The position numbers and the translations under genes were made by a program. Below the pieces are notes generated by a model. It had not been told where the DNA came from. It ran no database searches and saw nothing but the letters and a program-made list of their open reading frames with translations. A stretch of DNA of 37,094 nucleotides, from assembly GCA_017553575.1 (NCBI GenBank), contig JAFZKQ010000063.1:1-37094 (forward strand), read 5' to 3'. This stretch comes from Paludibacteraceae bacterium (GTDB taxonomy: Bacteria; Bacteroidota; Bacteroidia; Bacteroidales; Paludibacteraceae). Shown piece by piece: positions 7,532-17,301 of this stretch (position 1 is the stretch's first letter; the number at the start of each line of letters is the position of its first letter).

Positions 7532-9139
7532 ATGAAAAGATTCTTTTTTAGTATATATCTATTTATTTTCTCGATTGGAACAGTTTTTTCCCAATCCTCT
7601 TCGTCCTTAGAATACATCGAAAATACGTTCCCAGAACTGACTCGGATTTTCCATGACGACATTGGGAAATGCCATGCCCACTACGTCTTCTCCATCGATG
7701 TCTCTGGTTCCATGGACCAATTCGAAGGTATTGTGGTGCCTTGTCTACAACGCTTCATCCAAGCCTTGCCCGACAACGACAAAGTGACGATCATCCCATT
7801 TGGAACAGACACCAAAAATCCGTTGGGCTTTTCCGGCGTCATCGACAGTAACATGAAGATGAACCTTTGCAACAACATGAAGTCTCTCTACTCCAACTCC
7901 AACTACGACAAGGATTTTAGAGACCACACGAACATATTCAAGGCCACCAACGCCATTTCGCAGGCCTACATCACCAACAACGAATACAAGGTTAACATCG
8001 GTATCACCTTCACCGATTTCCAGAACAACATACCGACTCCCGGAGGCAACTTCCGAAAACTGACAGATAGCGAGCTCGCCCAAATGAAGACCAACTATAT
8101 GTCCGCCTCTAAAGGATGTTATGTCAGGAACATTGCCGTCGAACTGGAAGAAAAGTCAGGAGGAAACGAATCATTGAAGGGTTACTGTCTTCCTCAATTG
8201 AGAGACAAAGTCTACAACGACACAGAGAACGGGTTAGAAATCGTCTCCGCCAAAAACTCGAAAGCCGCCATTGAGCAATGGTTCGAGCAACTGCGCCGCG
8301 ACATCCTCGTGGTCAAACTAAAAGCCATCGTAACGGCGGAAAACAAGGCCGGCGAGATCTCCATGAATAGCCAAACGGACATAGACGGAAAGACCACCGC
8401 CGAAATCAGTTGGAACCCTGGCCGACTCTATCCCGTGATGAAAATAGACTCCACCTCCGTCTCGGAAGAGGGTTTCTACTTCCTCAACGACACAGCCAAC
8501 TACGGCAACACTCGTGACCGGAAGCAACTACTGGAATTAGGCCAGATCAAGAACAAAAAATGGGGATTCTTCCACCTCTGCGACAGCATCAACCTTGGAG
8601 TCTCCCTTCCGACCAACTGCGACGATGAATTGGCCAAGCTGGGCATAACGAAACCTCTTACAGGAACGAAGTATCCAATCGACCAATGGGTCTTCTCCTT
8701 CTTCCTGCCTCTTTGGGCTACCGCCCTCATCTTAGCCCTCATCCTTCTTTACATCTTCCTCGTCATTAGAGCCATCAGAATCAACTCAAAAGAGCGACTG
8801 AACGGTATCGTCTTCGTCAAGGATCCTTATGGAGACGAACTCCTCAAGAAGAAGATTACGGGTGCGGAAAACACCTCCATCGGCAAGGGTGGCATCATTC
8901 GCGTCCCTGATGCAGAATGGCTTGTCTCCATAAAGAAAGAGAAACCTTCCCCGCTGTTGCTCTTCAAGAGACCTTACTTCGTATGGTCCTGCTCCAACGG
9001 ATACGTCTACAATGGTGCCAGAGCCACCAGCGGCCGAATCGACTATCAGTCAAGCACTTCGTTCAGCGTACGGTGCAAAGCTAAAAAGAGCGACGAGGAT
9101 GTTACCCATTCGCTAACGTTCCAATTACGGACTCTATAA
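7532..9139 (+). CDS. Membrane-anchored VWA-domain protein
   Basis: 535 residues: a signal peptide (MKRFFFSIYLFIFSIGTVFS), then a VWA domain from about residue 48 to 250. The metal-binding MIDAS motif is intact: D56-x-S58-x-S60 (IDVSGSM), T133 in DHTNIF and D162 in ITFTDF. Residues about 260-380 look beta-rich. A single strong membrane segment follows at about 388-412 (FFLPLWATALILALILLYIFLVI), then an arginine/lysine-rich edge and a beta-rich cytosolic tail of about 115 residues. The topology predicted is VWA outside the inner membrane, tail in the cytoplasm. VWA domains mediate Mg2+-dependent protein contacts, so it could link an external ligand to the cytosolic tubulin-like protein encoded next. 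The gap to that gene is 137 bases. No MoxR-type ATPase is nearby. Confidence 0.85.
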   Translation: MKRFFFSIYLFIFSIGTVFSQSSSSLEYIENTFPELTRIFHDDIGKCHAHYVFSIDVSGSMDQFEGIVVPCLQRFIQALPDNDKVTIIPFGTDTKNPLGFSGVIDSNMKMNLCNNMKSLYSNSNYDKDFRDHTNIFKATNAISQAYITNNEYKVNIGITFTDFQNNIPTPGGNFRKLTDSELAQMKTNYMSASKGCYVRNIAVELEEKSGGNESLKGYCLPQLRDKVYNDTENGLEIVSAKNSKAAIEQWFEQLRRDILVVKLKAIVTAENKAGEISMNSQTDIDGKTTAEISWNPGRLYPVMKIDSTSVSEEGFYFLNDTANYGNTRDRKQLLELGQIKNKKWGFFHLCDSINLGVSLPTNCDDELAKLGITKPLTGTKYPIDQWVFSFFLPLWATALILALILLYIFLVIRAIRINSKERLNGIVFVKDPYGDELLKKKITGAENTSIGKGGIIRVPDAEWLVSIKKEKPSPLLLFKRPYFVWSCSNGYVYNGARATSGRIDYQSSTSFSVRCKAKKSDEDVTHSLTFQLRTL

Positions 9140-9276
9140 GTTTCTCAAAGAGATTCAAGTAACAGACTAAAATTCAATATCCTAGTCAAACAAAAAGCAA
9201 TACGGGCAGCGGGATTATTCGAAATCCATGAGATAGCGCCCCACTTCAATTGAACAACAAAAAAATATCATACATT

Positions 9277-12200
9277 ATGGCAAACGAAAAACATATCTTT
9301 ATCGGATTAGGAGGTTCTGGTTGTCAGACCATTTCCCAAATCAAGGAGAAAGTTTATGCAAACAGGTATCCTACCCACACAGCGACAAAATCACGCCTCG
9401 AAGCAATGAACGAAAACTACCGTTTTCTCTTCGTAGACACAGACCAACGAGACATCGACTCGGCAAACAATAATAACAGGAAGAGTTTTGAAGACGGACG
9501 CGTGCCCTTCATCAATCCTCAATCAGACTTGATCAATCTGGGACAAGCCAATCCCCAAGCCATCTATTATGAGGCAACACAAGACCAAGAGACGCTCATC
9601 AACAAACGCATCTTGGAGGCTTGCTCCCCTGAATTGGCCGTTAAAATTCCTGACCAACCCCTAAGTTTCGGAGCGGGAGCCTTCCGTATCAAATCACGTA
9701 TCGCCTTTGCCCACTCTTTGACGGACTTCCAAACAAAGCTCCAGTCCTGCATCTCCGCCCTCAACGACGTGAAGAACCTCGGTGGCGAGAGTTGCACCAT
9801 CTTCTATTGGGTGGTGGGCAGTTCGAACGGTGGAACTGGTAGTGGTATTATCAACGATGTGCTCTACCACATCAACCAAATGCACAAACAGATCGTGGGC
9901 AGCGGTGATCCGCAACTCATCCTCACGATGTACATGCCGAAGGTCTACATCGACTACAATGCGACAGAAGAGAAATATGCCCTGAACGCATTCGCCGTAT
10001 TCCAAGAGATCCAAGCATTCAAAGAGATGAGCCTCAGCCCTAAGCAGAACACCGTGATGCACAGGATGGCCTTCTTGAACGACTATAACCTCGTCGACAG
10101 CAAACGCAGATATTGTCCATTCTACTATCTGATCCCTATCGACATTCAAACAGACAAAGGTACCTCTTTGGGAAGCACCCGCGTCATGTACCGAAACACG
10201 GCAGAGATGCTCTACATCCTGCATGAAGGAGCTGGTGGTCAAACCTTCCGCTCGGACATCGACAACTACATGAACGACATCATGGAGCGTAACCACGAAG
10301 ACTTCCTCGTCCCAATGGGCTACGTCCAACTCCATAAGCCAACCGACCAATTCGCAAGATATTTCAGGGGCCGTTTCGAACGCGACCTTCTCAGAAGCTG
10401 GCTCATCAACGCCGACGACAAGGAGAATCAAATCCCTGAATCGCAAGCAGAAACGCTATACAAGAAGCTTTTCCGCGAATTGGATCCGAAAATCCAAGGC
10501 ACCTTCGCCAAGGAACTAGCCGCCAAAGGAGATGCCATCCTCGACGAGACGTTGAATCCTTCCCTTATCGAGAAGAAAGAGCAATTGCCAAGCGAGATGA
10601 AATGGGAGAATCTCGAAGGCGAAGTTGAAAGCGTCCTCAGCTCCATCCGTTCCGCAAGCAAGACACCGGAAAAACGGTCGGAATACAAACAACGCATCGT
10701 TTCCGGAATGTGGAAACAAGCCGAGAGCTGGATCAAAGAACACGGTCTCGTCTACACGCTCAACGCCATCGACATGGTCCGCGCCTACACGAAAGAGAAT
10801 TTCGACAGACACGAAGCCAACCTGCAAAACGAGAAGGACGAGTTGGATGCACAGTTCGAACAATGCAAGAGATGCCAAAAAGAGGCCGAGGAGATCACCC
10901 TCGGAGAACGATTGGGCTCCAACAACCCAGACATCCAAAAATATCGTTCGGAGGCCGAATCCTACATCTCCTCCCTCATCCAACACGAGATCAATATTTG
11001 GGCACACGACTTGTTGGGCGACTTCTGCAACAACGAGAAGAGCGACGAGATCGCTAAGTTAAAGAGCAAATTATTGGTATTCAAAGACAAAGCTTCGGAG
11101 ATGAACGAAGCGGCAGTCCGCTACTACGACCGTCTCTCCACTGAATTTGGAAATACGGCCTTGGATGTGACGACCGTCTACCTCCCTATGCTCAAAGAGA
11201 TCTGTAGCGGTAATGGTTGGAAGGCAAACAACTTCTTCAGCCGTTGCTACCGTAACATCATCAAAGCGGAAGAGGACGCCCAAGAGACGCCAGACAGAGC
11301 TTCCATCACCAAACTCATCTTGGAAGGCATCTACGAAAGCAAAAACGAGAAGACGCATGACGATCTTGTTGCTGGACAATATATCCTCACGGAAAAACTC
11401 ATTTCGAAAGATAAAAAGAAGAAGAACGACGAAATCGTGGAAGATTGCCGCTTCTTCGCCAACCCTAAGTTGGAAGAGAAGAAACCGGAGACCATCCTCG
11501 AAGATTTCATCACCTTTGCCCAAAAAGTGCTCGACCGCGCCACTCGGGAAAACACAAAGATCCAAGAGAATTGGTTCAACAAGAAGGTTTCCCACTTCTT
11601 CCGCGACCTTCCGAACGAGCAAAAGGACGAAGTACGCAGAAGCCTGAGCCCTGCCCTCTTCTTCAACTACAACACCAACCGTATCGAGGTGACGAAGAAA
11701 GAGGAGCACTTGGTTTTCGTCGCACCAGACAAAGACTTGGCACAAGAGATGTTGGGTTACGAGGACGGCAACACACGTCACCGCTTCGTGGCTGGAGGCG
11801 ATGTGAATTCAGCCCTCGTCTTGAAGTCTAAATACGGACTCGCCTTCCGCGACTACCGCATCTACGACAACATCGAAATGGTATACAACAAGGCATCGTT
11901 CCGTGAGAAGTACCACTTCCACCACGACTTTGCCCAATTCTTGGGTAACATCACCCTTGAGAACCTCCCAGACGAAATCTTGCCTCAACACAAGACGTTC
12001 GCAAAGATGTTGCTTTTGAAGGAGTTCGAAGAGGAACTGAAGCCACTCTTCTACAAAGACGAGTACGATCCAGACTCATTCGAGACCTCCATGTACCTCA
12101 CCACAGAGGAGAATCCATCCTCGTTCGAGGTGGCACGTCCAGAGGCCTTCTCCATCCACAATGGCGAACTTTGCCTACGCAAGGTAGACAACGGTCGCTT

Positions 12201-12561
12201 GATGTTCGACGAAATCAGCGGCATCAACTTCAGCGAACGATTCGAGAAGTTCTTCGAACTCTACTACAACCACCGTTTCGGAGAGACACTCAACAACATC
12301 ATGCAGGCCATCTTGCGTCAACACAAGACCGCCCTCAGCGAAAACAACGAGCCTCTCCTCGACGAAGAGGGCAAAGCAATCGTCTATGACGGCGAGAAGA
12401 TTCTCAAGAAGTATTACATCGAGAAACAAAAGAGCCTTTTGAAGAAGTTGAGCACACAAAAGCAACAAGCTCCGACAGAGGGAGACAAACGCCTCTTCAA
12501 CATCTTCTTCAACATCATCCGTAACGAATACGACTTGGTGTACAAATTCATCGGGAAATAA
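9277..12561 (+). CDS. Tubulin/FtsZ-like GTPase-family protein (Tubulin_2-like)
   Basis: The start at 9277 (MANEKHIFIGLGGSG) puts the first nucleotide-binding loop G10-LGGSG-15 at the very N-terminus, as in tubulin/FtsZ proteins; an earlier TTG at 9250 is less likely. The tubulin signature G185-GTGSG-190 follows at the usual spacing (VVGSSNGGTGSGIINDV), then the strand LILTMYMPKVYI. FVDTDQRD near residue 50 fits the conserved N-terminal beta-strand. At 1094 residues it is about three times FtsZ size: residues beyond about 400 form a long, charged, largely helical extension (coiled-coil-like about 520-560) with no membrane segment. This matches the Tubulin_2 (PF13809) class, whose members are often encoded beside VWA proteins and have been proposed to act in membrane remodelling. 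GTP binding and polymerisation are inferred, not shown. It is the core of the operon. Confidence 0.88.
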   Translation: MANEKHIFIGLGGSGCQTISQIKEKVYANRYPTHTATKSRLEAMNENYRFLFVDTDQRDIDSANNNNRKSFEDGRVPFINPQSDLINLGQANPQAIYYEATQDQETLINKRILEACSPELAVKIPDQPLSFGAGAFRIKSRIAFAHSLTDFQTKLQSCISALNDVKNLGGESCTIFYWVVGSSNGGTGSGIINDVLYHINQMHKQIVGSGDPQLILTMYMPKVYIDYNATEEKYALNAFAVFQEIQAFKEMSLSPKQNTVMHRMAFLNDYNLVDSKRRYCPFYYLIPIDIQTDKGTSLGSTRVMYRNTAEMLYILHEGAGGQTFRSDIDNYMNDIMERNHEDFLVPMGYVQLHKPTDQFARYFRGRFERDLLRSWLINADDKENQIPESQAETLYKKLFRELDPKIQGTFAKELAAKGDAILDETLNPSLIEKKEQLPSEMKWENLEGEVESVLSSIRSASKTPEKRSEYKQRIVSGMWKQAESWIKEHGLVYTLNAIDMVRAYTKENFDRHEANLQNEKDELDAQFEQCKRCQKEAEEITLGERLGSNNPDIQKYRSEAESYISSLIQHEINIWAHDLLGDFCNNEKSDEIAKLKSKLLVFKDKASEMNEAAVRYYDRLSTEFGNTALDVTTVYLPMLKEICSGNGWKANNFFSRCYRNIIKAEEDAQETPDRASITKLILEGIYESKNEKTHDDLVAGQYILTEKLISKDKKKKNDEIVEDCRFFANPKLEEKKPETILEDFITFAQKVLDRATRENTKIQENWFNKKVSHFFRDLPNEQKDEVRRSLSPALFFNYNTNRIEVTKKEEHLVFVAPDKDLAQEMLGYEDGNTRHRFVAGGDVNSALVLKSKYGLAFRDYRIYDNIEMVYNKASFREKYHFHHDFAQFLGNITLENLPDEILPQHKTFAKMLLLKEFEEELKPLFYKDEYDPDSFETSMYLTTEENPSSFEVARPEAFSIHNGELCLRKVDNGRLMFDEISGINFSERFEKFFELYYNHRFGETLNNIMQAILRQHKTALSENNEPLLDEEGKAIVYDGEKILKKYYIEKQKSLLKKLSTQKQQAPTEGDKRLFNIFFNIIRNEYDLVYKFIGK

Positions 12562-12572
12562 CAAGATACAAC

Positions 12573-15362
12573 ATGCTTCCTCTTTGGATCATAGATATTA
12601 CAAAAAAGACTGACCGGCAAACTTATTTTCAAAGTTTGATCGGTCAGATGGAGGGTGTCCTAATGCAAGGACAGTCGGAGGACTTTTTTGATAATCCGGA
12701 GCACCTAAAGCAAGAGATGTGGCTTTACACCCAATTAGATAATGACTTCGAAAACATTGAAAAAGAAGACATTGAAAAGATGTCGGACTTTATTTTCGAG
12801 ATTCAGGAAAAATTGGTCAAGGCTGGTCAAAACTTCATAAAGATGTTGAGGCATAGCAACACATTCTCCTCCATGACGCTCAACATCTGCGTCATCGGCG
12901 ATGCTACGGAGGCCTTTTCAAACCTGATTTTCCCCTCCATCGCTGTCATGCTCCAAAAGGAGAAGGGGCGAATCATGCCTAACCACATCCACCAAGGTAT
13001 GGCTATCATCGGAATGCTCTACATTCCATCGAATGTCAACAGCATGAAGATGAAAGACCGACAGGCCATCCTATTGACGCTAAAAGAGATAGAGGTGCAA
13101 CACAACATCACCTCCATCCGTGGTTATGACCGCATGTTCTTCTTTCAAGACGTACAAAACAGGACGGAAAACTTCTATCCCATCCTGAATAGGAAACAAC
13201 AGGCTGAGTTTCTTCTACAGAGCCTCATCCACCTCTATTTCGCCTGCGACAACGTACATCCCCTCATCAGCGGCAGCAGTTCGGACGACCATTTCTACTT
13301 CTCCTTGGGCGTCGCCTCTTGCTTCTTCGACACGGAGATTCAAGACAAGATGGACAAATTATCGGTGGCCAACCAACTGATTGCCACCCTAAAAGAGCCT
13401 GGCGACGCAGAACAAGTAGACGGACAGGATTTCTTCGAATACGATAAGATCGACGTCCAACAAATCATCAAAAATTTCCAGAGCGTCACGTTCGACCTCT
13501 CGAAAGCCAAGCTTCCGGAGCCATCCCCTCACCCGATAGCCGACTTCTACAAGAAAAAACTCAGACGACTCTATTACAACCACTATCTCAAATATTATCC
13601 GGCGGATCTCCGTCTCAAGATATTGGAAATCATCAACAAAGAGTCGGAAGACGAATTGGAGGAGATCAGCGCAGAGCGACGGAAACTCCAAAAGATTTTC
13701 ACAGAATCCAGCTTGCCCAATGCCTTGGCCAAACAGATCTCAAGCAGCAATGCCCACACCGGAGTCATTTACCGCATCAAAGAGAATCTGAAAGCCTTCA
13801 AGACAAAGCTCGGGCTAAAGAAAGGGGAGGTACAAAACCGCATCGAACAGGATATTTGGCTCCACCTCATCGAATACAACGTACCCAAGAACTTAAAAGA
13901 CCATTTCGAGGAGTACCACGACCGATACAAGGTAGACCTCAACTCCCGTTCGGGCTCGAACCAGTGCGAAGAGATGAAACAGTCGGCCCAGACCGACCTG
14001 ACCAACATCCTTAAGCAGGAGGCTACCCTCCTCAGCCGAATCGGACGCTCCTTCCTTTTGGGCATCGTCCTCGTATTGGCCATCATGCCGATCTTGACCA
14101 TGCTTTCCCCGGCCTTGATCGACTTGGGCAACATCAAAAGCAATGCCCTCTATTGGTCGGAAGGACTCTTCATGCTTCCTTTCTTGTGGCAACTACTCGA
14201 CATGTTCCTCCAACACCGCAAACGGAAACAGAAGGAGCGGAAACTGACGGCCTACTACTTGCACGACGCATACGCCCGTATCGCCAACAGGATTCAATCG
14301 GAAATGTTCTTCTTCTACGATTACCTGATGCAACTTAGTGACGAATATGTGAAACGTTGCGACTTGATTCAAACAGAATTGAATTCCAAGGGAACAAACG
14401 ACCTCTTCAAGAGTTTGACCCTTCCTCAAACCTTCTTCAACCAACCGCTCATCAACGGCTCGTTCAACGGAGAGCCACTGATTCCGGAAGAAGATGACGA
14501 GTGCAGCAAGATATACATAAACTTTGCCCCACAATACATCAACGAGTTGGACAAGGAAGACCATTACCAACTGCTGCACAGTTACAAAGACACCATTATG
14601 CAACTCTTCAACGACGTGAAGGTGGATGAATTGCACGAACGAAGATTCGACGAGACATTAGGCTACTCCGTCTTCATCTCCAAAGAAGAGAAGGCGAAGA
14701 TCCAAAGAGAGACTTGGGAGAAAAACAAGGAGTCATTCTACACCCTGTTGGATGAGCACCTTGAGAAAGACATTCTTCCTCGCCTATACCCGACCATTGG
14801 CGAAAAGATTTGCGCCTACGCTCGAAAAAAGAACAACGAAGATCTGTTGCTACCTCTCTTGCGACAAGCAGCCACCAACGGAGAGCTCACCAGCTCAGCC
14901 GATACGGAGACGGCAGACGTCAAGGCCAACAGCCAACACCTCCTCCCGTTGTTCAGCGGGTTCTTCCCGAACCACAGCGTCCAATACCAATTCGACGAGC
15001 ACAAGGAACTCTTCGAGAAATTCCTATTCGTCACCCGTTGGCGCACCTTCGACACAATAGCCCTCAACCGAATCCTGCCTGCCGAAGACTTCGACCTGCG
15101 CGTACGGGATAGGGTTAATTTCAAAAAGGATGTCGTATCGACGAAGAAAGCCCCAACCCTCGAAGGAGAGGAAAGCGAAGAGAAGAAAGCCGAGGAGCAA
15201 GAGATTGCCTCCTACATCAACTCGACCTCCTCACTCATCCTTTGGGCAATGTGCAAAGACGACAAGTCGACCGAATGGATGAAACTGTTCGACGGAACCC
15301 AACTCAGTCGTTGGTTGGACAAACGAGACAAATTCAGAGAGAAGTTAAACACAAATAATTAG
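12573..15362 (+). CDS. Tubulin-operon membrane protein with two TM segments
   Basis: 929 residues, starting 11 bases after the tubulin-like gene. I do not recognise a named family. The N-terminal 260 residues look like an alpha/beta fold: LNICVIGDATEAF (near 106), GMAIIGMLYIPSNV, LLTLKEIEV, YDRMFFFQDV, FLLQSLIHLYFAC. The order and spacing of these elements parallel the second half of the preceding tubulin-like protein (YWVVGSSNGGTGSG, LILTMYMPKVY, VFQEIQAF, FYYLIPIDI, AEMLYILHE), but the glycine loop is missing. Residues 330-480 are charged helices. Two membrane segments lie at about 494-512 and 529-545, followed by RKRKQKERK and a 380-residue soluble, helical C-terminus. Both large parts should thus lie on the same, presumably cytosolic, side. 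No P-loop is present. The operon position suggests a membrane anchor or partner for the tubulin-like filament. Confidence 0.75.
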   Translation: MLPLWIIDITKKTDRQTYFQSLIGQMEGVLMQGQSEDFFDNPEHLKQEMWLYTQLDNDFENIEKEDIEKMSDFIFEIQEKLVKAGQNFIKMLRHSNTFSSMTLNICVIGDATEAFSNLIFPSIAVMLQKEKGRIMPNHIHQGMAIIGMLYIPSNVNSMKMKDRQAILLTLKEIEVQHNITSIRGYDRMFFFQDVQNRTENFYPILNRKQQAEFLLQSLIHLYFACDNVHPLISGSSSDDHFYFSLGVASCFFDTEIQDKMDKLSVANQLIATLKEPGDAEQVDGQDFFEYDKIDVQQIIKNFQSVTFDLSKAKLPEPSPHPIADFYKKKLRRLYYNHYLKYYPADLRLKILEIINKESEDELEEISAERRKLQKIFTESSLPNALAKQISSSNAHTGVIYRIKENLKAFKTKLGLKKGEVQNRIEQDIWLHLIEYNVPKNLKDHFEEYHDRYKVDLNSRSGSNQCEEMKQSAQTDLTNILKQEATLLSRIGRSFLLGIVLVLAIMPILTMLSPALIDLGNIKSNALYWSEGLFMLPFLWQLLDMFLQHRKRKQKERKLTAYYLHDAYARIANRIQSEMFFFYDYLMQLSDEYVKRCDLIQTELNSKGTNDLFKSLTLPQTFFNQPLINGSFNGEPLIPEEDDECSKIYINFAPQYINELDKEDHYQLLHSYKDTIMQLFNDVKVDELHERRFDETLGYSVFISKEEKAKIQRETWEKNKESFYTLLDEHLEKDILPRLYPTIGEKICAYARKKNNEDLLLPLLRQAATNGELTSSADTETADVKANSQHLLPLFSGFFPNHSVQYQFDEHKELFEKFLFVTRWRTFDTIALNRILPAEDFDLRVRDRVNFKKDVVSTKKAPTLEGEESEEKKAEEQEIASYINSTSSLILWAMCKDDKSTEWMKLFDGTQLSRWLDKRDKFREKLNTNN

Positions 15363-15365
15363 GAA

Positions 15366-17240
15366 ATGTTTGACGATATAGACAGATTACAATTTCTCCT
15401 CATTGCAGCAGGTATCATTTGCCTTTACTTGTTGATACAGCATATCCGTCCCAAGACATGGATCAGCGTGGCAACAAACGGCAACAAACTCAGCTCGTTT
15501 GCCTATATGGGCTACGAAAAGGAAAATGAGGCTCCCGAAATGCGGCTTACGCACGACGGGTTAAATAAGCCTGTGGCCCGACTGCTCAACGAGGGGGAAG
15601 AAGACCGCCCCGAAGTATGGCTCTTAAACGGAGACATCGACGACGATTCCAACACCGAATATAAACTACGAGGTTACATCGACAACAAAGGAATCATCTA
15701 CAAACAGACTTTGCGGGGAGGCAAAGCGAAAGCCATCGGATATACCGCCAGGCCGTCAAAACCCAACGTTCCGACCGTAAGGGGTGAACGTACTTGGAGA
15801 AGCCTCTGGCTCGATTGCAAGTTGGACGCTTTCTTGGGCGAACCCGGCACGGGAGAAGAGGAAGACCCCTTCAAGAAGAGAGTCGCCGAAGCCCGTCTTT
15901 CGGGAATTTGCTTCCGCGACACGCACTGCATCTCGACCGAAGCCAAGTCCTGCGCTGGTGCCCTCTTCTACAAACTCTACGGGCCTAAGAAAGAGCGGAG
16001 CTCCATCTATAAGGATCCAGCCTACGGATGGAACGACACGGCCCTTCTTTCCAGCATTGTCTACTGCGTCCTGTTCCTGATTCTCTATTTCTTCTACACG
16101 TGCCTGCTCCATCGGACCCTCCTCGGAGAGGATTGGCAAGGCGTAATCATCCTGACGGGCTGCTATTTCGGTCTATGGACCATCATCCGCCAAATCAAGA
16201 TCAACGCCATTGAGAACGGAAAGAGTTTCCAACCTCAATTGGACATGCTCAACAAAAGCATCGGAGTGGGGAAAATGGACTATCTCATCTCTGCATTGAT
16301 TGCCCTTTGCATCTACTTCTCCTTCAACTACTACGATTTCGACTTCCTGCCTTTGGCTCTTGCCATAAGTTTCGGCATAAGCAAGAACAAGCTTTCCAAA
16401 GGTGCCAAGAAGCCGTGGACCATCATCACCAACTACGATGAGGAGCGGATCGAAGAGGACGAAGACGAGACCAGCAAAGAGTTTTCGTTACTGAACGCAC
16501 CCAAAGGGAACGTATCCAAAACCTTCAATTGGGACTTGGATGCCCACCTGGGCAAGAACATACAAGGCAACCTCACCCTGCTATTCGACTTGGACGAACT
16601 GACCATCGAACGGGAAGAGAACCCTTACTTCATGCAACAAAAAGGGAGAAACAAATACGACAGCATCAACTCCATGATCAAAAAGATGCTCACCAACGCA
16701 ACCATGATGGAACGGACGCGCTACATCGCCAGCTACATCGACAACGAGAGCCGCATCACCCACCTCGACGAGATGGAGAAACTGCAGTTCGCCCTCGACT
16801 TCGTCCAAGAGCCCAACATCGCATTCGTCCAAAGCAAGGACAGCAAGAGCATCCAATACGCCGTAGACTACGTCCGCTACCCCGACGAGACCTTGTATGA
16901 CCAAGAAGGAGACAGCAACAGCAAGGCTTTCCTAGCCGCCATGCTTCTCCACAACATGGGATACAACGTGCTGTTCCTCTCTTCCGAGAAATACCAACAC
17001 GCTGCCATCGGCATCGAAATTGATTCAAACGGATGGCTCAGCCGATATTTCTCCCCAGAGGAGATCTCCAAGAGAACCACGCTGGAACACAACCACCGGC
17101 TCTATATCTTTTGCGAGACAACCAACAACGGATTCCAACTCGGCAACATCATTGAAGATATGCGGATAGAGGATTTCGAAACGAAAGTAGAACTTCTCGC
17201 CGACTCAGACGAGGATGAGGATTTAGAAGAGTTGCTCTAA
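15366..17240 (+). CDS. Polytopic membrane protein with transglutaminase-like domain, Cys-to-Ser
   Basis: 624 residues; its ATG lies three bases after the previous stop. Layout: an N-terminal TM helix (about 8-27), a beta-rich soluble region (30-200), four further hydrophobic segments (about 226-247, 256-273, 303-318, 320-336), then a soluble C-terminal domain from about 375. That domain has the transglutaminase-like pattern RYPDETL, GDSNSKAFLAAMLLHNMGYNVLFL, QHAAIGIEI, YIFCETTNNGFQLGNI. The His (H545) and acidic (E584) positions of the triad are kept, but the catalytic Cys that normally follows GD is S517 (codon AGC). The tail is very acidic (ADSDEDEDLEELL). Family assignment rests on motif order. 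The substitution suggests a binding rather than catalytic role. It is probably part of the same complex as the tubulin-like and VWA proteins. Confidence 0.75.
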   Translation: MFDDIDRLQFLLIAAGIICLYLLIQHIRPKTWISVATNGNKLSSFAYMGYEKENEAPEMRLTHDGLNKPVARLLNEGEEDRPEVWLLNGDIDDDSNTEYKLRGYIDNKGIIYKQTLRGGKAKAIGYTARPSKPNVPTVRGERTWRSLWLDCKLDAFLGEPGTGEEEDPFKKRVAEARLSGICFRDTHCISTEAKSCAGALFYKLYGPKKERSSIYKDPAYGWNDTALLSSIVYCVLFLILYFFYTCLLHRTLLGEDWQGVIILTGCYFGLWTIIRQIKINAIENGKSFQPQLDMLNKSIGVGKMDYLISALIALCIYFSFNYYDFDFLPLALAISFGISKNKLSKGAKKPWTIITNYDEERIEEDEDETSKEFSLLNAPKGNVSKTFNWDLDAHLGKNIQGNLTLLFDLDELTIEREENPYFMQQKGRNKYDSINSMIKKMLTNATMMERTRYIASYIDNESRITHLDEMEKLQFALDFVQEPNIAFVQSKDSKSIQYAVDYVRYPDETLYDQEGDSNSKAFLAAMLLHNMGYNVLFLSSEKYQHAAIGIEIDSNGWLSRYFSPEEISKRTTLEHNHRLYIFCETTNNGFQLGNIIEDMRIEDFETKVELLADSDEDEDLEELL

Positions 17241-17301
17241 CCATTGTCCGTCTGAATAACCCAAAGCGGGGAACGCAACCCCCTCTCGAAGAAATAGCAT
17301 T

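Noticed and set aside
9694..10446. 250-codon minus-strand frame inside the tubulin-like gene
   Set aside because: It lies fully antisense to a protein with clear tubulin motifs and has no recognisable features.
12573..15362. A P-loop GTPase expected beside tubulin-like/VWA pairs
   Set aside because: I searched the 929-aa and 624-aa proteins for a GxxxxGK(S/T) motif and found none.
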